From contig ONZQ02000011.1 in assembly GCA_900312665.1 (NCBI GenBank), forward strand, positions 387,454 to 451,453: a stretch of 64,000 bases of DNA, written 5' to 3'. The notes under the pieces were generated by a model. The model saw only the letters and a program-made list of their open reading frames with translations, made no database searches and was not told the origin of the DNA. Of this stretch, positions 32,291-43,200 are shown one piece after another (within the stretch, counting starts at the first letter, position 1; the number at the start of each line of letters is the position of its first letter). This stretch comes from Cephalotrichum gorgonifer (Eukaryota; Ascomycota; Sordariomycetes; Microascales; Microascaceae). Position numbers and translations under genes: made by a program.

Positions 32291-33611
32291 CTAATGACCC
32301 ACATCGAGTTCGATTTCCTGTCCGTTCCTCGTATTGGAAAGGATATTCTTCAGAGATTTGAAGTCTCTAAACGGAATCCTTACCTCCTTGATCCACTCCA
32401 CTCGGAACGGATCCGAGATGCTGGAGTACTTGTGAACGTTGTGAACAGTTCGGGGGTCGTCCTCCTCCCATGCAGGCGCAGGATTCGATGGATCTGGCCG
32501 GGATACCATGCGCGCCTTCCAGAGACTTGTAAGCTGAAACTGGACCTCTGTGTACGACTGAGAACTACTCACATAGCCAAACACAATTTTCATGCTACCC
32601 AGAGCGAATATCACAATAACTTCTTTGTGACGATCAAAGGCTTCTCCGAGCGCCTTTACGGCCCGCAACTGCATGGTTCAGATGTCCTATTCAGCAAGAT
32701 TTATATTAGCAGTCGCCCACCTCGACATAAGTATCCATTCCAGGAGACTTGTCGGCCATATTTCCATTGGCATTAGCCTCTGATTCGCGACGCTGAGTTG
32801 GTGATACCTACCTCTTTCGTGCAGATGAGCAGTCTGTCGTAATTGTCTGTCTTGAGCATGAAAAAAATCTTCTCTGGTTATCGCGAAGTAGGTTAGAGGA
32901 TACCGTAGACACATATTTAGTACATGATTCTGAGAATATAGAGCTGCGCAGAGAGAATAAACTGGCTAGAAGCTTACCATGACCTGGTATGCTGTCTGTC
33001 GTAGGAACAGGGCTATCGGTTGCACGCCGAGTAGCATTCGCTCTATCAGGAATATCAACTCTCGAGGCTTTTCGAGTTCTCTCGCTGCAAAAGACCGTGG
33101 TAGATTGCCTCTGTGGGGGAGAAGTAGAAGGTGCGAGAGCTGGGGGCAGGATGAATGCTCCGATTTTATGCTGGAATGCCAGTCGTTCTTCCTTGAGGGC
33201 GGCGACCTGGCGGGCTCTGTCCTCGTCCAAGGCGGTCAGTCTCGTCTCAGCCTCCTTCTCAAACAACTGGTACTGTACGATTGCCTTCTCTACTGCCGCA
33301 CGTATTTGCTTATCGTAGTACCCAGTAAATCTGAGCCAGTTCCGGACGCTTCCATCATCTTCACCTAGCGTCTCGACGTCGCTCGGCTTTGAGGTTAGAG
33401 AGCTGATGCCGCCGTCTTCGGTTAAAATATCTCATTAGCCCCAAGAAGCAAAATGTCGAGTCCGACTCGGCCTGACGGGGTTGCCTTTTAACTCGGGTTT
33501 ACCTTTTTCGTTGCTGGGCAGAGTGTTGTGACCGTCAGAGGAGGACCCGTGGACTGGCCAGACGTCTCGGTACGACACGCGTGGTTTCCCGAGAGACCGG
33601 GCTGGACGCAT
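32291..33611 (-). CDS. Orphan gene A: coiled-coil containing protein, four exons
   Basis: Exons 33503-33611, 32978-33415, 32812-32873 and 32291-32668 join in consistent phase (1, 1, 0) to give 328 residues. It starts MRPARSLGKP at ATG 33611. The central part has NWLRFTGYYDKQIRAAVEKA followed by a short coiled coil (ETRLTALDEDRARQVAALKEE), and a Pro/Ser-rich linker. Exon 3 is EKIFFMLKTDNYDRLLICTKE. Exon 4 has VIVIFALGSMKIVFGY and EWIKEVRIPFRDFKSLKNIL. No known domain recognised. A related, degraded copy lies upstream at 34295-35723. The acceptor of exon 4 (ATGCAG at 32669) was chosen because an upstream TAG acceptor brings in a stop. A 198-codon plus-strand frame at 32180-32776 overlaps it; the splice logic and the relative on the minus strand favour this reading. 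Confidence 0.6.
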
Positions 33612-34294
33612 CGTTCAAGAGTGCTATTTCGTGTGATACGAATGACAAGCGTTGTGGTAAGGAAGATGGAAATCAGAGGGAGGATCTGTCGAAAATCGAA
33701 GCGGAGCAGGAGTTGGCTGGAGATGACAGAGACGGGGGGGAGCGACAACGGTGAGTTGTGTAGGAGAGGTTCGTCCGGGGACAAAAGGAATAACCCATAA
33801 CCCTCCATAAAGAACGCTCTAGAAAGGGCGTACAATGGGGGAGAGGAGGTGATCCATTGGGCATGAAAACGAGGAGATTATTCGGGAAGGAGCAGAGGAG
33901 CACCTTCCATCTACCAGTCAGACTCCACTGGACCCATCCACTTTCAACCACCACACCTCCGTCGCAAAAGTAGAAACTGAGGAAAAGTTTACTCAAGGTA
34001 CATATGTGTTATTGATGTAAGTCTACCATCAAGGAATGCACCTTTCATCTACCTGCCGGACTCCATTCACCTAGACCTGTACATTAGACATCCGCCACGT
34101 CACTAGCCCCGCCCCGGTGCAAGGGACAACAATGCAAACGCCAGCCTGCGGGTTTCCGCAACATGGCAAACACAAGAAAGTAGATGTCGGAAGTACAGGA
34201 AGAGATGGGCTTTCTTGGGTCGCCGCGAGGTCTCTGGCGTGCAAACGAGCGAGAAAAAAACAACAACAACAGAAGAGTACCGTCCTACTCTCGC
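33612..34294. other. Spacer between orphan gene A and its degraded relative
   Basis: About 680 bp. A 115-codon minus-strand frame at 33488-33835 overlaps exon 1 of gene A in a different frame and does not splice in phase, so I do not call it. Nothing else seen. Confidence 0.5.
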
Positions 34295-35723
34295 TTAGTT
34301 GAATTCTGTCTTGACATCTAAACCGTAGCCACCGTTGATCGACGGCGGCTCGGCCTCCTCGGTATACACGCCCGGATCTTCGTGGATCAGGCGGATGAGA
34401 TCGCACCCGAGATCGAATGGCACCACGTGCCCGCTCTTACACGTGTTTATCGTTGCGGAGTTTCCCAGGTGGCTCAGGTGTCGGTATCCTCGAGGGGCGA
34501 TATCAGAGGAGTTGAGCCGCTCGACACGGAACGTAACGTCGGTGACCCGACTACTGATGCGTGCCTAGTCTATTCCAATTAGGGGGCCAACCCTTGTGAT
34601 GACTGATTTAGGAGGGGAGGTTCCTTCGATTAGGGGGTTTCGAGGGACGTACGAATTCGATCATGTGTAATCCAGTGTTGAGGACAAAGATTAGGTAGGT
34701 GGTTTCGCGCGTTGAAATGCGACTCCAATCTCCGTGGCAAGGGTAGGGGTCATCAACAGCACCTATGCCCAGGAGGATTTCATATCAACGAAGGGCCGGG
34801 AAATCGAATGTCCGCTGACCTTCCATACAGCGAGTGATAGACAGGGAAGGGGGAAAAGGAGTTACTCACGTCGTTCCGGGACTTGGTAATGCTCTTAAAG
34901 CTATTTTGATAATGAAGAATTTCGTGTCTAGTGGGCCAAATAAAGGTTAGAGAACGCTATTTAAAGGCCGTAGAAATCCTCCTCCATCACCATCATGGAA
35001 AAACAAACGTGGACTCGCCAAACACCAAACGGGCACTTGCCATCGCGGGAGCCCACATCAAGAGCCTTGGGCGGCATGTCCTCAACAGGCGTCGTAAGAA
35101 GACCACGCCTATTATTCGTGGAATTAGGAAAGTAATCACTATGAGAGATCTGACCGCCAGCCGGTCGGTACTCCCGCCGGGTTGCACAGACACAGGCGCC
35201 GCCATCTGCTCCGCATCCGCCGTCCTCCGGGCCTTCTGAGCCCGCTCATCACCGCTCTCTCCCTGGAGTGGCCTCTTCGACGGGACGATCGGGCACGGCT
35301 TCATAGACTCCATGCGCCGCAGAAGGACCGCGCGCTCCTCTTGGATGGCGGCGCTTTGCCGCTCCCTCTCCTCATCGAGCTGCTTGAGCCGCCGGGCGGC
35401 CTGCACCTCGAACTCCACCAGCTCCCTGTAGGCGCTGAAGACGGCGATCCGCCTTTCCGTGTTGTGTTGTATTAGCTAGTGATCTTTAACTAGAGGGCGA
35501 CGTCCTCCCCCTCCTGGTTCTCGTCGCCGCTGGTGCTCGCCATGGAGTTCATTAGCTGGGTAGTGCTGCCGTCGACGCGTGTTATACCCTGGATTACGAC
35601 GCCCTCTGGTGCGTTGGCCGCCGTGGGGGACGGGAGGTGCCCGGGTCCCGGCGTGAGCGGGACTGGCATGCCCGGCCGTTCTGGGAGAGCGCACTTTGGT
35701 AGCTTTGGCGGGTCCGATACCAC
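34295..35723 (-). pseudogene. Degraded relative B of orphan gene A
   Basis: Three blocks match or continue gene A. Block 1 (about 35145-35458) encodes ERRIAVFSAYRELVEFE and RLKQLDEERERQSAAIQEER, aligned with the coiled coil of gene A. Upstream sequence (35490-35723) encodes SMASTSGDENQEGEDVAL, similar to gene A exon 2, but ends in TAG and is in another frame; block 1 itself is preceded by an in-frame TAG. Block 2 (34870-34927) matches exon 3 of gene A in length and splice borders. Block 3 (34295-34564) is an intact terminal exon: 89 residues from acceptor CTAG to TAA, including RISSRVTDVTFRVERLNSSD and LGCDLIRLIHEDPGVYTEEA, entered in phase 0 from block 2. The junction between blocks 1 and 2 does not keep phase. 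A frameshift plus stop upstream favour a pseudogene; an unresolved functional gene remains possible. Confidence 0.5.
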
Positions 35724-36422
35724 GCTGCGGCCGGATGTCGGCAGTGGTTAAGCTGGGTGTTTGCGTGCGGGAGGATCGGTTGGCTGAAAGTTAATGAGGA
35801 CCCACAGCCCGCTAAGAATAGCTCCCAGAGTCTTTGCCCTACGCGGAATACCAGCGCTAGTTAGCGTCCCCCCTAGTAAATTGACAGCGCTAAGGTGGTG
35901 GCACCCATCAGTCTGCCGCCGTCATCCCGAAAACAGCTTCACACTCACCCTGCTGGAAAGTTTAAATTTCGGATAGATGCCTACATCAGTAAAGACAACG
36001 AGGGAAAGACCTCGCACGTCCCCACAAGGTTGACAGAAGAAATAACATGTCCGCCACTCGTATTTTTGTAAGCAAACGAAATGATATCTCGTGTTAGTTC
36101 ACTCTCCCTGCGTCATCCGCGCGGGCCGCAGCATCGGACGGAAGTGCAAACAAGCTCTCCGCCTGACGGCCCTCCATACCTGATGTGTTCTCTGGGGCTT
36201 CTGCAGACCTGTAGAACTTATACATTGACCACTTCTATACTGATTTTGTGTGAATTTCGACTTAATGCATAGCCCCATATCGATCCGATACCCTCAACAC
36301 TACCTAGACCCAGTTCTAGTGCCCCGGAGGAAGCTTGACCCTAACGGTGCCTGCTACATGGTGCATATGCCCTCCCAGGCCTCTAGAATTTTATCGCAAC
36401 TGGGCAACACACGTCCAGCATA
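35724..36422. other. Region between relative B and tRNA-Gly
   Basis: About 700 bp without a supported gene. No repeats or motifs of note apart from the upstream flank of the tRNA. Confidence 0.5.
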
Positions 36423-36513
36423 GCTCAGGTGGTTCAGGGGTAGAATATTTGCCTTCCATCTCCGGAAATCTTCTGGCATAGCAAATGATCCGAGTTCGAG
36501 TCTCGGCCTGAGC
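36423..36513 (+). tRNA. tRNA-Gly(UCC) with 21-nt intron
   Basis: Acceptor stem GCTCAGG pairs fully with CCTGAGC. The anticodon stem TTTGC pairs with GCAAA, the anticodon TCC is at 36455-36457, and the intron at 36459-36479 sits one base 3' of the anticodon as in nuclear tRNAs. The T arm is CCGAG-TTCGAGT-CTCGG. The D arm contains the A box (GTTCAGGGGTAGAAT). A T run follows at 36524-36530. It needs the tRNA splicing endonuclease. Confidence 0.93.
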
Positions 36514-36523
36514 AAAACGGTTC

Positions 36524-36530
36524 TTTTTTT
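36524..36530 (+). terminator. RNA polymerase III terminator of tRNA-Gly(UCC)
   Basis: Seven T residues starting 11 nt after the tRNA 3' end. Confidence 0.8.
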
Positions 36531-37325
36531 GCATCTTCGATTCATTCACCTACGTAGCTCTCCCTCTCTCTCCCCCTCACTTCACGATACGATTCGAATG
36601 AGGCGGTAGCAGGGCATCTCAACTATAGACCTTCCTAGTCATTTCGTCGCCTTTTTTAGTGTAAATTTAAAACTTCCTCTCGGGATGATTGCATCAACAC
36701 AGGACACAGGGCCGAGGCAAGTATTATACCCAAGCCAGGACCAGATGGAAACCGGGGTGCCAATATAGCATGCCAACCGTCTTAGGCTCACACCCATACC
36801 TTCTGAGGAAAAGAGAAGAAGTAGAAGGGAGATGGGGGGTATATCAAACCCACACGGGTATATTACCTGTTTACCTGGACCCCATATCCAAGCCTTACCT
36901 TCCCCACACCGAAATGCCAAGCTTTTCCCCTGCGCCATCCTTGCATATAGCTAAGTCGTCCGTTTCCCCAGGACCCTCAGAATCCCCGATGCAACCAGGT
37001 CCCAAGTCCACTTCGCAGCAGATAGTTAAAGCTCACACCTCAAGAAAAATCATCACGTAATCCCGTTTTGCTTGCATTTCGACTACGTCATATTCTGGGT
37101 ATCCATCCAAGCTTAAAAAATAACAACAAAAGCAAAACAAGTCCCCCCCAAACATGTCTCGTCCCCAAATCACATAAACCATCTAAGCCATTGCTCTCTC
37201 CAACCAGGCCCATCCCTTGAAGGGGATCAATATTCTGGCTCTCTCTCCGCACCAAGTCCCCCCCTCTTAGCGGAGGTTCATCATTCTTACTCCAGAACTA
37301 CCCAATATTCGCATGGAATATTTCT
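36531..37325. other. Region between tRNA-Gly and the Ala/Pro-rich gene
   Basis: About 800 bp, including the 3' side of the Ala/Pro-rich gene. A 123-codon plus-strand frame at 36689-37060 has no coding character. Nothing else seen. Confidence 0.5.
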
Positions 37326-38575
37326 CTAGGCAGTAGGCGCGGCATCCTTCTTCTCCTCAGCAGGGGCGGCAGGAGCCTCGGTGGCAGCAGGGGCAGTGGG
37401 GGCAGCAGGGGCGGTCTCAGCGGCGGCGGGAGCAGGCGCCTCGGTGGCGGGCACCTCCTTGGGGGCCTCGGCGGGCGCGGCGGGGGCCTCGGTAGGAGCT
37501 AGAGGTCTATGTCAGATATTCACTCTTTCAGGTCAGTATGGGATAGGATGGTAGTTACCAGGGGCCTCGGCTACGGGGGCGGGCTCAGCGGGCTTCGCCT
37601 CTTCGGCAGCGGGGGCGGGAGTAGGCTCGGCGGGGGCTAGAGTCTACGTCAGCTCCTCACTCTTCTCAGATAATGATAGGATGGGGAGATGCTTACCAGC
37701 AGCGGGGGCAGCGGCCTCAGCGGGCTTAGCTTCCTCTACAGCGGGGGCGGCAGCGGGAGCGGGAGTAGGCTCGGCGGGAGCTAGATTCCACGTCAGACAT
37801 TCACTTGTTCCACATAAGGATACGATGAAGTTAACACTTACCGGCGGCGGCGGCGGCGGCAGGGGCGGGCTCAGCGGGCTTCGCCTCCTCCGCAGCGGGG
37901 GCAGCAGCGGGAGCGGGCTCGGCGGGTGCTAGTGTCGACGTCAGCTACACATTCGTCCCGGGCCAAACACCAAACAACACCGGGGCGATTCTCACCAGCG
38001 GCTTCAGCAGCAGGGGCAGCGGCGGGGGCAGCGGCGGGCTCGGCCGGAGCAGGGGCAGCTATTTCCGTTACGTTAGTCCAAACAAACGCCCCTTGTGGAC
38101 CCTCAAACCACATCTTTACTATGAAGTGTAGAGCATGTTGGGGTGGCACGACGAACCAGCGGGGGCAGCAGCCGGGGCCGTCTCGGTCGCGGTGGGCGCA
38201 GCGGCAGCGGCAGGGGTGGCGGCGGGGGCAGCAGCGGCGGCGGGCTTCTCGTCGGCCTTCAGGGCATCGGCGAGGTCGGCGGTTTTCTTCTTGAAGATGG
38301 ACTTGAACTTGCCCTTCAGGTTGTCGAGGGCGTGGAGCGCTAAAGAAGTTGGAATAACGGATGTTCATTAGCCTCTTATTCTGTCTTCTTCTTCTTCATC
38401 ATTTGTTCGAGGGGCAAGATGGCCAATGGTCCCGATGACCGAGACCCTCAGGGTACGATCATCCTCCGCTCGGGGGTGTGGGGTGGAGGGCGACTCTTGT
38501 CTTGGCGATGACGACGATTCTGGGGTTCAGGGGGGGAAGAGAGAGATGGGGATTAAGCTTACGAATTCCAGGCAT
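37326..38575 (-). CDS. Ala/Pro/Glu-rich protein made of duplicated exon-intron units
   Basis: Seven exons: 38563-38575, 38157-38339, 37996-38058, 37842-37928, 37697-37780, 37559-37636 and 37326-37498. Every intron is phase 1, giving 226 residues. The N-terminus (MPGIPLHALDNLKGKFKSIF, then KKKTADLADALKADEKP) is basic and ordered-looking. The rest is an Ala/Pro repeat; exons 4, 5 and 6 each encode PAEPxPAPAAAPAxEEAKPAEPAP-like units. The introns between exons 4-7 are 60-61 nt and resemble each other, with similar branch and acceptor regions (CTGACRTxGAxxCTAG). Such symmetric exons can be gained or lost without breaking the frame. No known domain; small basic-head proteins with Ala/Pro tails occur widely in Sordariomycetes but I cannot assign a role. 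Many of its C residues are in GCC/CCC codons. Confidence 0.82.
37499..37928 (-). repeat. Three tandem exon-plus-intron units
   Basis: Units 37781-37928 (148 bp), 37637-37780 (144 bp) and 37499-37636 (138 bp). Each consists of one phase-1 exon and its following intron. Both the exons and the introns are recognisably related, so exon and intron were copied together. Confidence 0.8.
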
Positions 38576-40247
38576 GTTGGCGGTTTGTGAAAAAGAAAGC
38601 TGTGCTTCCAAATTTCTAGATGAATCGATTCGGTGGGTCGGGGGTTGGGTTGGCGGAGGGAGGAGAGAAAGAGAAGAAAAAAGGGAGGATGGATTGATGG
38701 CTTTGATTCTCAGGAGAGACGAAGGCCCTGAGGAAATCGAAGGACGAAATGACGGAGTGAGGCGCAGAGGGTGGAGAAGAGCAGGGGGGCGTGGGAAAAC
38801 AGGTGGGAAAAGGGTCCAGGGCGCAGTGTGGGTACGTATGGGGTAAAAAGGTGGATTCCAATTCCCGCCAAAAAAAAAAGTTGAGTGGGGCCCAGGAGAA
38901 CTAGGCCCGAGCTTCCCAGTGGTGATGGCTAGGAACGAACTTAGAATATTGGGGAGCGGGGGCAGGTAGCTAATGTCGGCGTTGGGCACGTGTTTCCCTT
39001 CGCTCTAGCTTCGACCAATAATACAAGTAAAAATGCCACAGAAAAAAAAAAGCTTCCTCTGTCCCTTGCGTTTGTTTTTGTAGTGATGGAAACTCATGGT
39101 AAAAAAAGTGGCCTTGCTTTTTACCAATTGTACGAGGTAGCAGCAGGCAGGCATGTATCCAAGATTACGCGCCGTGACAGCTTTCTCCGAAGGTGGAGAA
39201 ACATGAAACCACCTACTACGTAGCAGTATGGCAATTCCAGGGACGGGAGACACAATCTACGAGTACTTGTATGAAACGAGCACACCGCCCATTTTGCCGC
39301 CACCCCCGCAGCTCTGAGGTAGCCTGTGCGAAGAGTAACGAGTACGATAAGGTTATGTACGGATCGATGGTCCCCAAAATCTCGCCGTCCTTACTACTCG
39401 TGCTTCGTGGTCCAGGTTCCCTAGAGCCGGATGGCAGGGGGGGGAGACGGCCGATCTGACACCGCCTAGGAACTTCCCCTCCCTCCTGTATGTACGAGGT
39501 ACTAGTTATAATGTATTAGGTGGACCTCGTTTCGGGGCGAAATGCTCTATTGGAGATTATGCAATAGATAAAGGAACAGTGAAGAGGGAGCGGAAGGGCG
39601 GGGCAGATTCCGCGCTGGGAGGACCATGGACCTTGCATGAAATCAGCTCTGGTCCTCCCATCCGCCCCACTTGAGCTCCCACATTCATTTCCATACACTG
39701 ATACAGCTACAGTGTCTGGACGGGTACGTACTAATACCCTATCTAACTACCCATGGATCCATGGAAGGAGTTTCGGAACAAGTTGCAGCCAACCCACAGG
39801 ACAGAACTTGTATGGAGTATCCTTGTGTTGGATATAAGCCAGTATTGCTCTCAAAAGAGTGCAATAGGGCACGAGATGAAATTTTGGCCTGCGGCCGAAC
39901 TGTTTGTGAGCAGGCACACATGACAACGATGACACCAACACCACACCAACACCGTACAAGCAGTTGTGAGTTATAAGTTATATTACAGGTATTATTTTAC
40001 ATCCTGCACAGAAGAAAAGAGTAAAGTACCTATCGAGAGAACAGCTATTTTGAACAAAGGGAAACCCCCAGTCATGCGTGTGTGTTTAATACCACCCATC
40101 GCCCACTCCCCGCTGTCCACCCACTATGATCCCAAGCAAAAGAATAAAGAAGAAGAAGAATCACTTGCAATGTAGTAAACACCAAACCTTCTGGCCCCTG
40201 GTCCCTAAGCTCCCCGTAGTTGTGGTAAAGACCAAACCCCCCCACCC
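38576..40247. other. Intergenic region between the Ala/Pro-rich gene and NCR1
   Basis: 1.7 kb. The first 300 bp upstream of 38575 are the promoter side, with purine-rich tracts. TAC-type motifs occur at 39259-39270 and near 39340. No gene supported. Confidence 0.55.
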
Positions 40248-43200
40248 TCACCTCCTCCACAGATCATCGTCGTCGTCCTCCCCCTCGCTCTCCGAATCGC
40301 TCTCCTCCGGCAGCAACGCCCTATACCTCCTACTCGCAAGGTCATCCTCAATCCCCCCTTCCCCCTCCGGGTCCACGTACCCTTCCCCACCCGCCAGGCT
40401 CAGCGCGACGGGCAGGAACACCAGCGCGTGCGACGCCGCCAGCACCACGAGCGCCAGCCACACCCTGAAGTAGTAGATCTCGAAGATCTTGGAGCGCGTG
40501 AACGCCAGCACGCTCACCCCCAGCAGCTTCGTGACCGTGATGCCCGAGAACACCGAGGACCCGACGTTGACGAGCGCCGCCCACGCCCGAGCGTCCCGAC
40601 CCTCCCGGAACCGGCCCTTGGCGCGCTCCGCGAGGCTCGCCGACGGGAACATGAACGCCCGCGCCACGTGCGCGCAGAACTCCACCGCTATGCCCACGCA
40701 GATGATCAGGTTCACGAGCGAGACGGCGTTGAGGGAGACGCCGAAGACCGCCATCGCCCCCATGATGTCCACCACCGTCATCGTCACCGTGGCCGTCACC
40801 ACCAGCGCCGTGAGCAGCGAGCCCAGCAACACGCTCGACACCAGGAAGATCATGGCGAGTGCGGATCCGAGGAGCGTCGCCGTCAGCGACGCGATTCCCG
40901 CGTACTGGTCGAAGAAGATGTAGAACACGCTGTACGGGAACACCTCGAGGCCCGTGCTCTCGCTGATGTCCGCCGCTATCCTACGCGCCGACGCGTACGC
41001 CTTGATGAAGTCATCCTGGCTCCTCAGCGGCGAGTGGCTCGTGCGGAACTGGCTCGCCCTCACCGTCTTCCGCTCCGCGTCCACGACCACCGCCTCGCCA
41101 TATGACGCCTGTCCGCCCAGCGGGCAGTCCTCCGTCGTGGGCGCCGCGAGGAACCTCTCCAGGTAGCCCACGAACTCCTCGCCCTCGGGCATTCCGGATA
41201 GCGTGATGTTCCACGCCGGGTCCCTGCCGGCGAAGCACGCCCGCCGCCCGTTGACGCAGCACTTGTCCCCGAGGTCCGGGTTCAGCCACTGGAAGAAGTC
41301 GTCGATCCAGCTCGCCGCCGGCGACGAGATGTACGACACCTCGGGCCTCTTCCGCTCCCCCTCCAGCACGTTGGCCAGCGACATCTGCTCGCACGTCGTG
41401 AACCTGGCGCACGCCTCCTGCTGGTGCGACCTCTCCGTGAAGTTCGTCTCCCGCGTGACGAAGTACACCGGCGGGCCCGCGTCGAAGTAATCGTACAGGT
41501 CGTTGAAGTAGGGGATGAGGTACGAGTCGTCGGGGATGGCGACCCGCTGGTCGAGGCCGAGCTCGATCTCCGGCACAAGCGCCACACCGGCGGCGAACAG
41601 CCCCAGGAAGAAGGCGACGATCCCGAGCTTCGCCTTCTTCTCCAGGATGGCCGGCGCGTAGTACTTGCGGATGAACTGCTGGAGCAGGCTCTCCTCCGGT
41701 ACCTCGTAGTACCTGGCCCCCATGTGCCCGTTCGACCCGCTGAGGTGGATCCGCGCCGACTTGACCTGGATGCAGGGCACGCAGTCCGCCCGGTTGTCCT
41801 CGACCCTCATCTGGTTCATGGCCAGGACGGACGTGAACATCGTGACCTGGAGGATGGCGTTGATGAAGACCGCTCCTGCCGCGTACGCCGCAAAGTTCCG
41901 GACCGCCGGCATCCCGACGAAGGCACCGAGCGCGAACGACACCGTCTCCGTCGTCGCGGAGAACAGGATCGAGGGGCCCATGCGCCCGAGGGCCTTGGCG
42001 ATCCTCTCCTCGACCACCTCGTCGGGGTGGCTGATGTTGATTCGCTCAAACTCGTGCACGATGAGGAAGATGTTGTCGACACCAACCGCGAGCACGATGA
42101 AGGGGATCACCTCGGCGATGATGAGCGTCGCCTTGAGCCCCGCCCACGAGAAGAGCCCGATGGACGCGGTGATGGACAGCAGCACGATCACAATGCCCGC
42201 GACACCGAGCGTGAACTTGGACTGGACGAGCGCAATGGCCGGGTTCCGAAGCATGTGGCGGAGCGAGAGCGTCGTAGACCCAAGCGCTAGGGAGGCGTAG
42301 AGGAACATGATCAGGTAGCTGATGACGACGATTTTGGCGTCCGTATTGGTCGACTTGTTCAGCTCCTCCTCCAAGCTGATCTCTGTCGAGAAAGATAGTC
42401 GTAGCCCCCGTTCCTTGGCCTCCGCCTGCACCTCGAGGAGCCTGTCCCTCATGACCGACTCCCAGTCCATAGCCCTGGCGACCACGGCTGAGTCCTCCGC
42501 GCCGTTGTTCACGACCCACGTCACCGTCATGGCCTGGGCGTCGGCGACATCGGCGTCGTATCCGCCGAGTATCATTGTGGGGTCGAGCGGCTGCCCGTAA
42601 TCCGGCCGGCACTCCACAGGCGACTTCGCACAGGCCCGGAGGTCATCCTTCCAGGTACTCCGGTCAACCAACGACGGTTCGTTGGAGAAGTACGTGGCAA
42701 CCGACTGCACGACGCACCCGTCGCCCGTCGGGTTCAGGCAGATATCGTCCAGCGAAGCCCCGAACTCGGGGCCCCTGAGCGCCCGGACACTCTTCTCAAC
42801 CTCCATCCACCACAGCAGAGTGTCGTAGCTGAGAACGGGGCCCGGGCCGGACTCCTCCGTGTCGTTGACCAGGAAGATCTTCTCGGCCCGATAGAACGGG
42901 CCAAAGTTGGAGTCGAAGAACTCCTTCTCCTGGGCAGCCGCCGAGCTGGGACTCACCCACAGCCGCGCGGGGTCCCTCTCAAGGTCGAACCTGACCCAGC
43001 CAATGCTCAAGATGCCGACGACGACCAGGGAGGAGACGATGGTGATGGCGGGGAACCGCGCCGCAGCGTGGCCGAGCTTGCTGAACGCGGAGTCGCACCA
43101 GGTGTTGATGCGGTAGTACCGCTGCGGCCGGTCGAAGAGAATTCCGCTATGGACGAGCTCGTCCACGTCCTCGTCATCGTCGCTCGGTGCCGCGTCCTGC

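Noticed and set aside
32180..32776. 198-codon plus-strand frame opposite the orphan gene A
   Set aside because: The minus-strand reading has four exons in consistent phase and a recognisable relative; the plus frame has neither.
33488..33835. 115-codon minus-strand frame upstream of gene A
   Set aside because: It overlaps exon 1 of gene A in another frame and its donor phase does not match exon 2.
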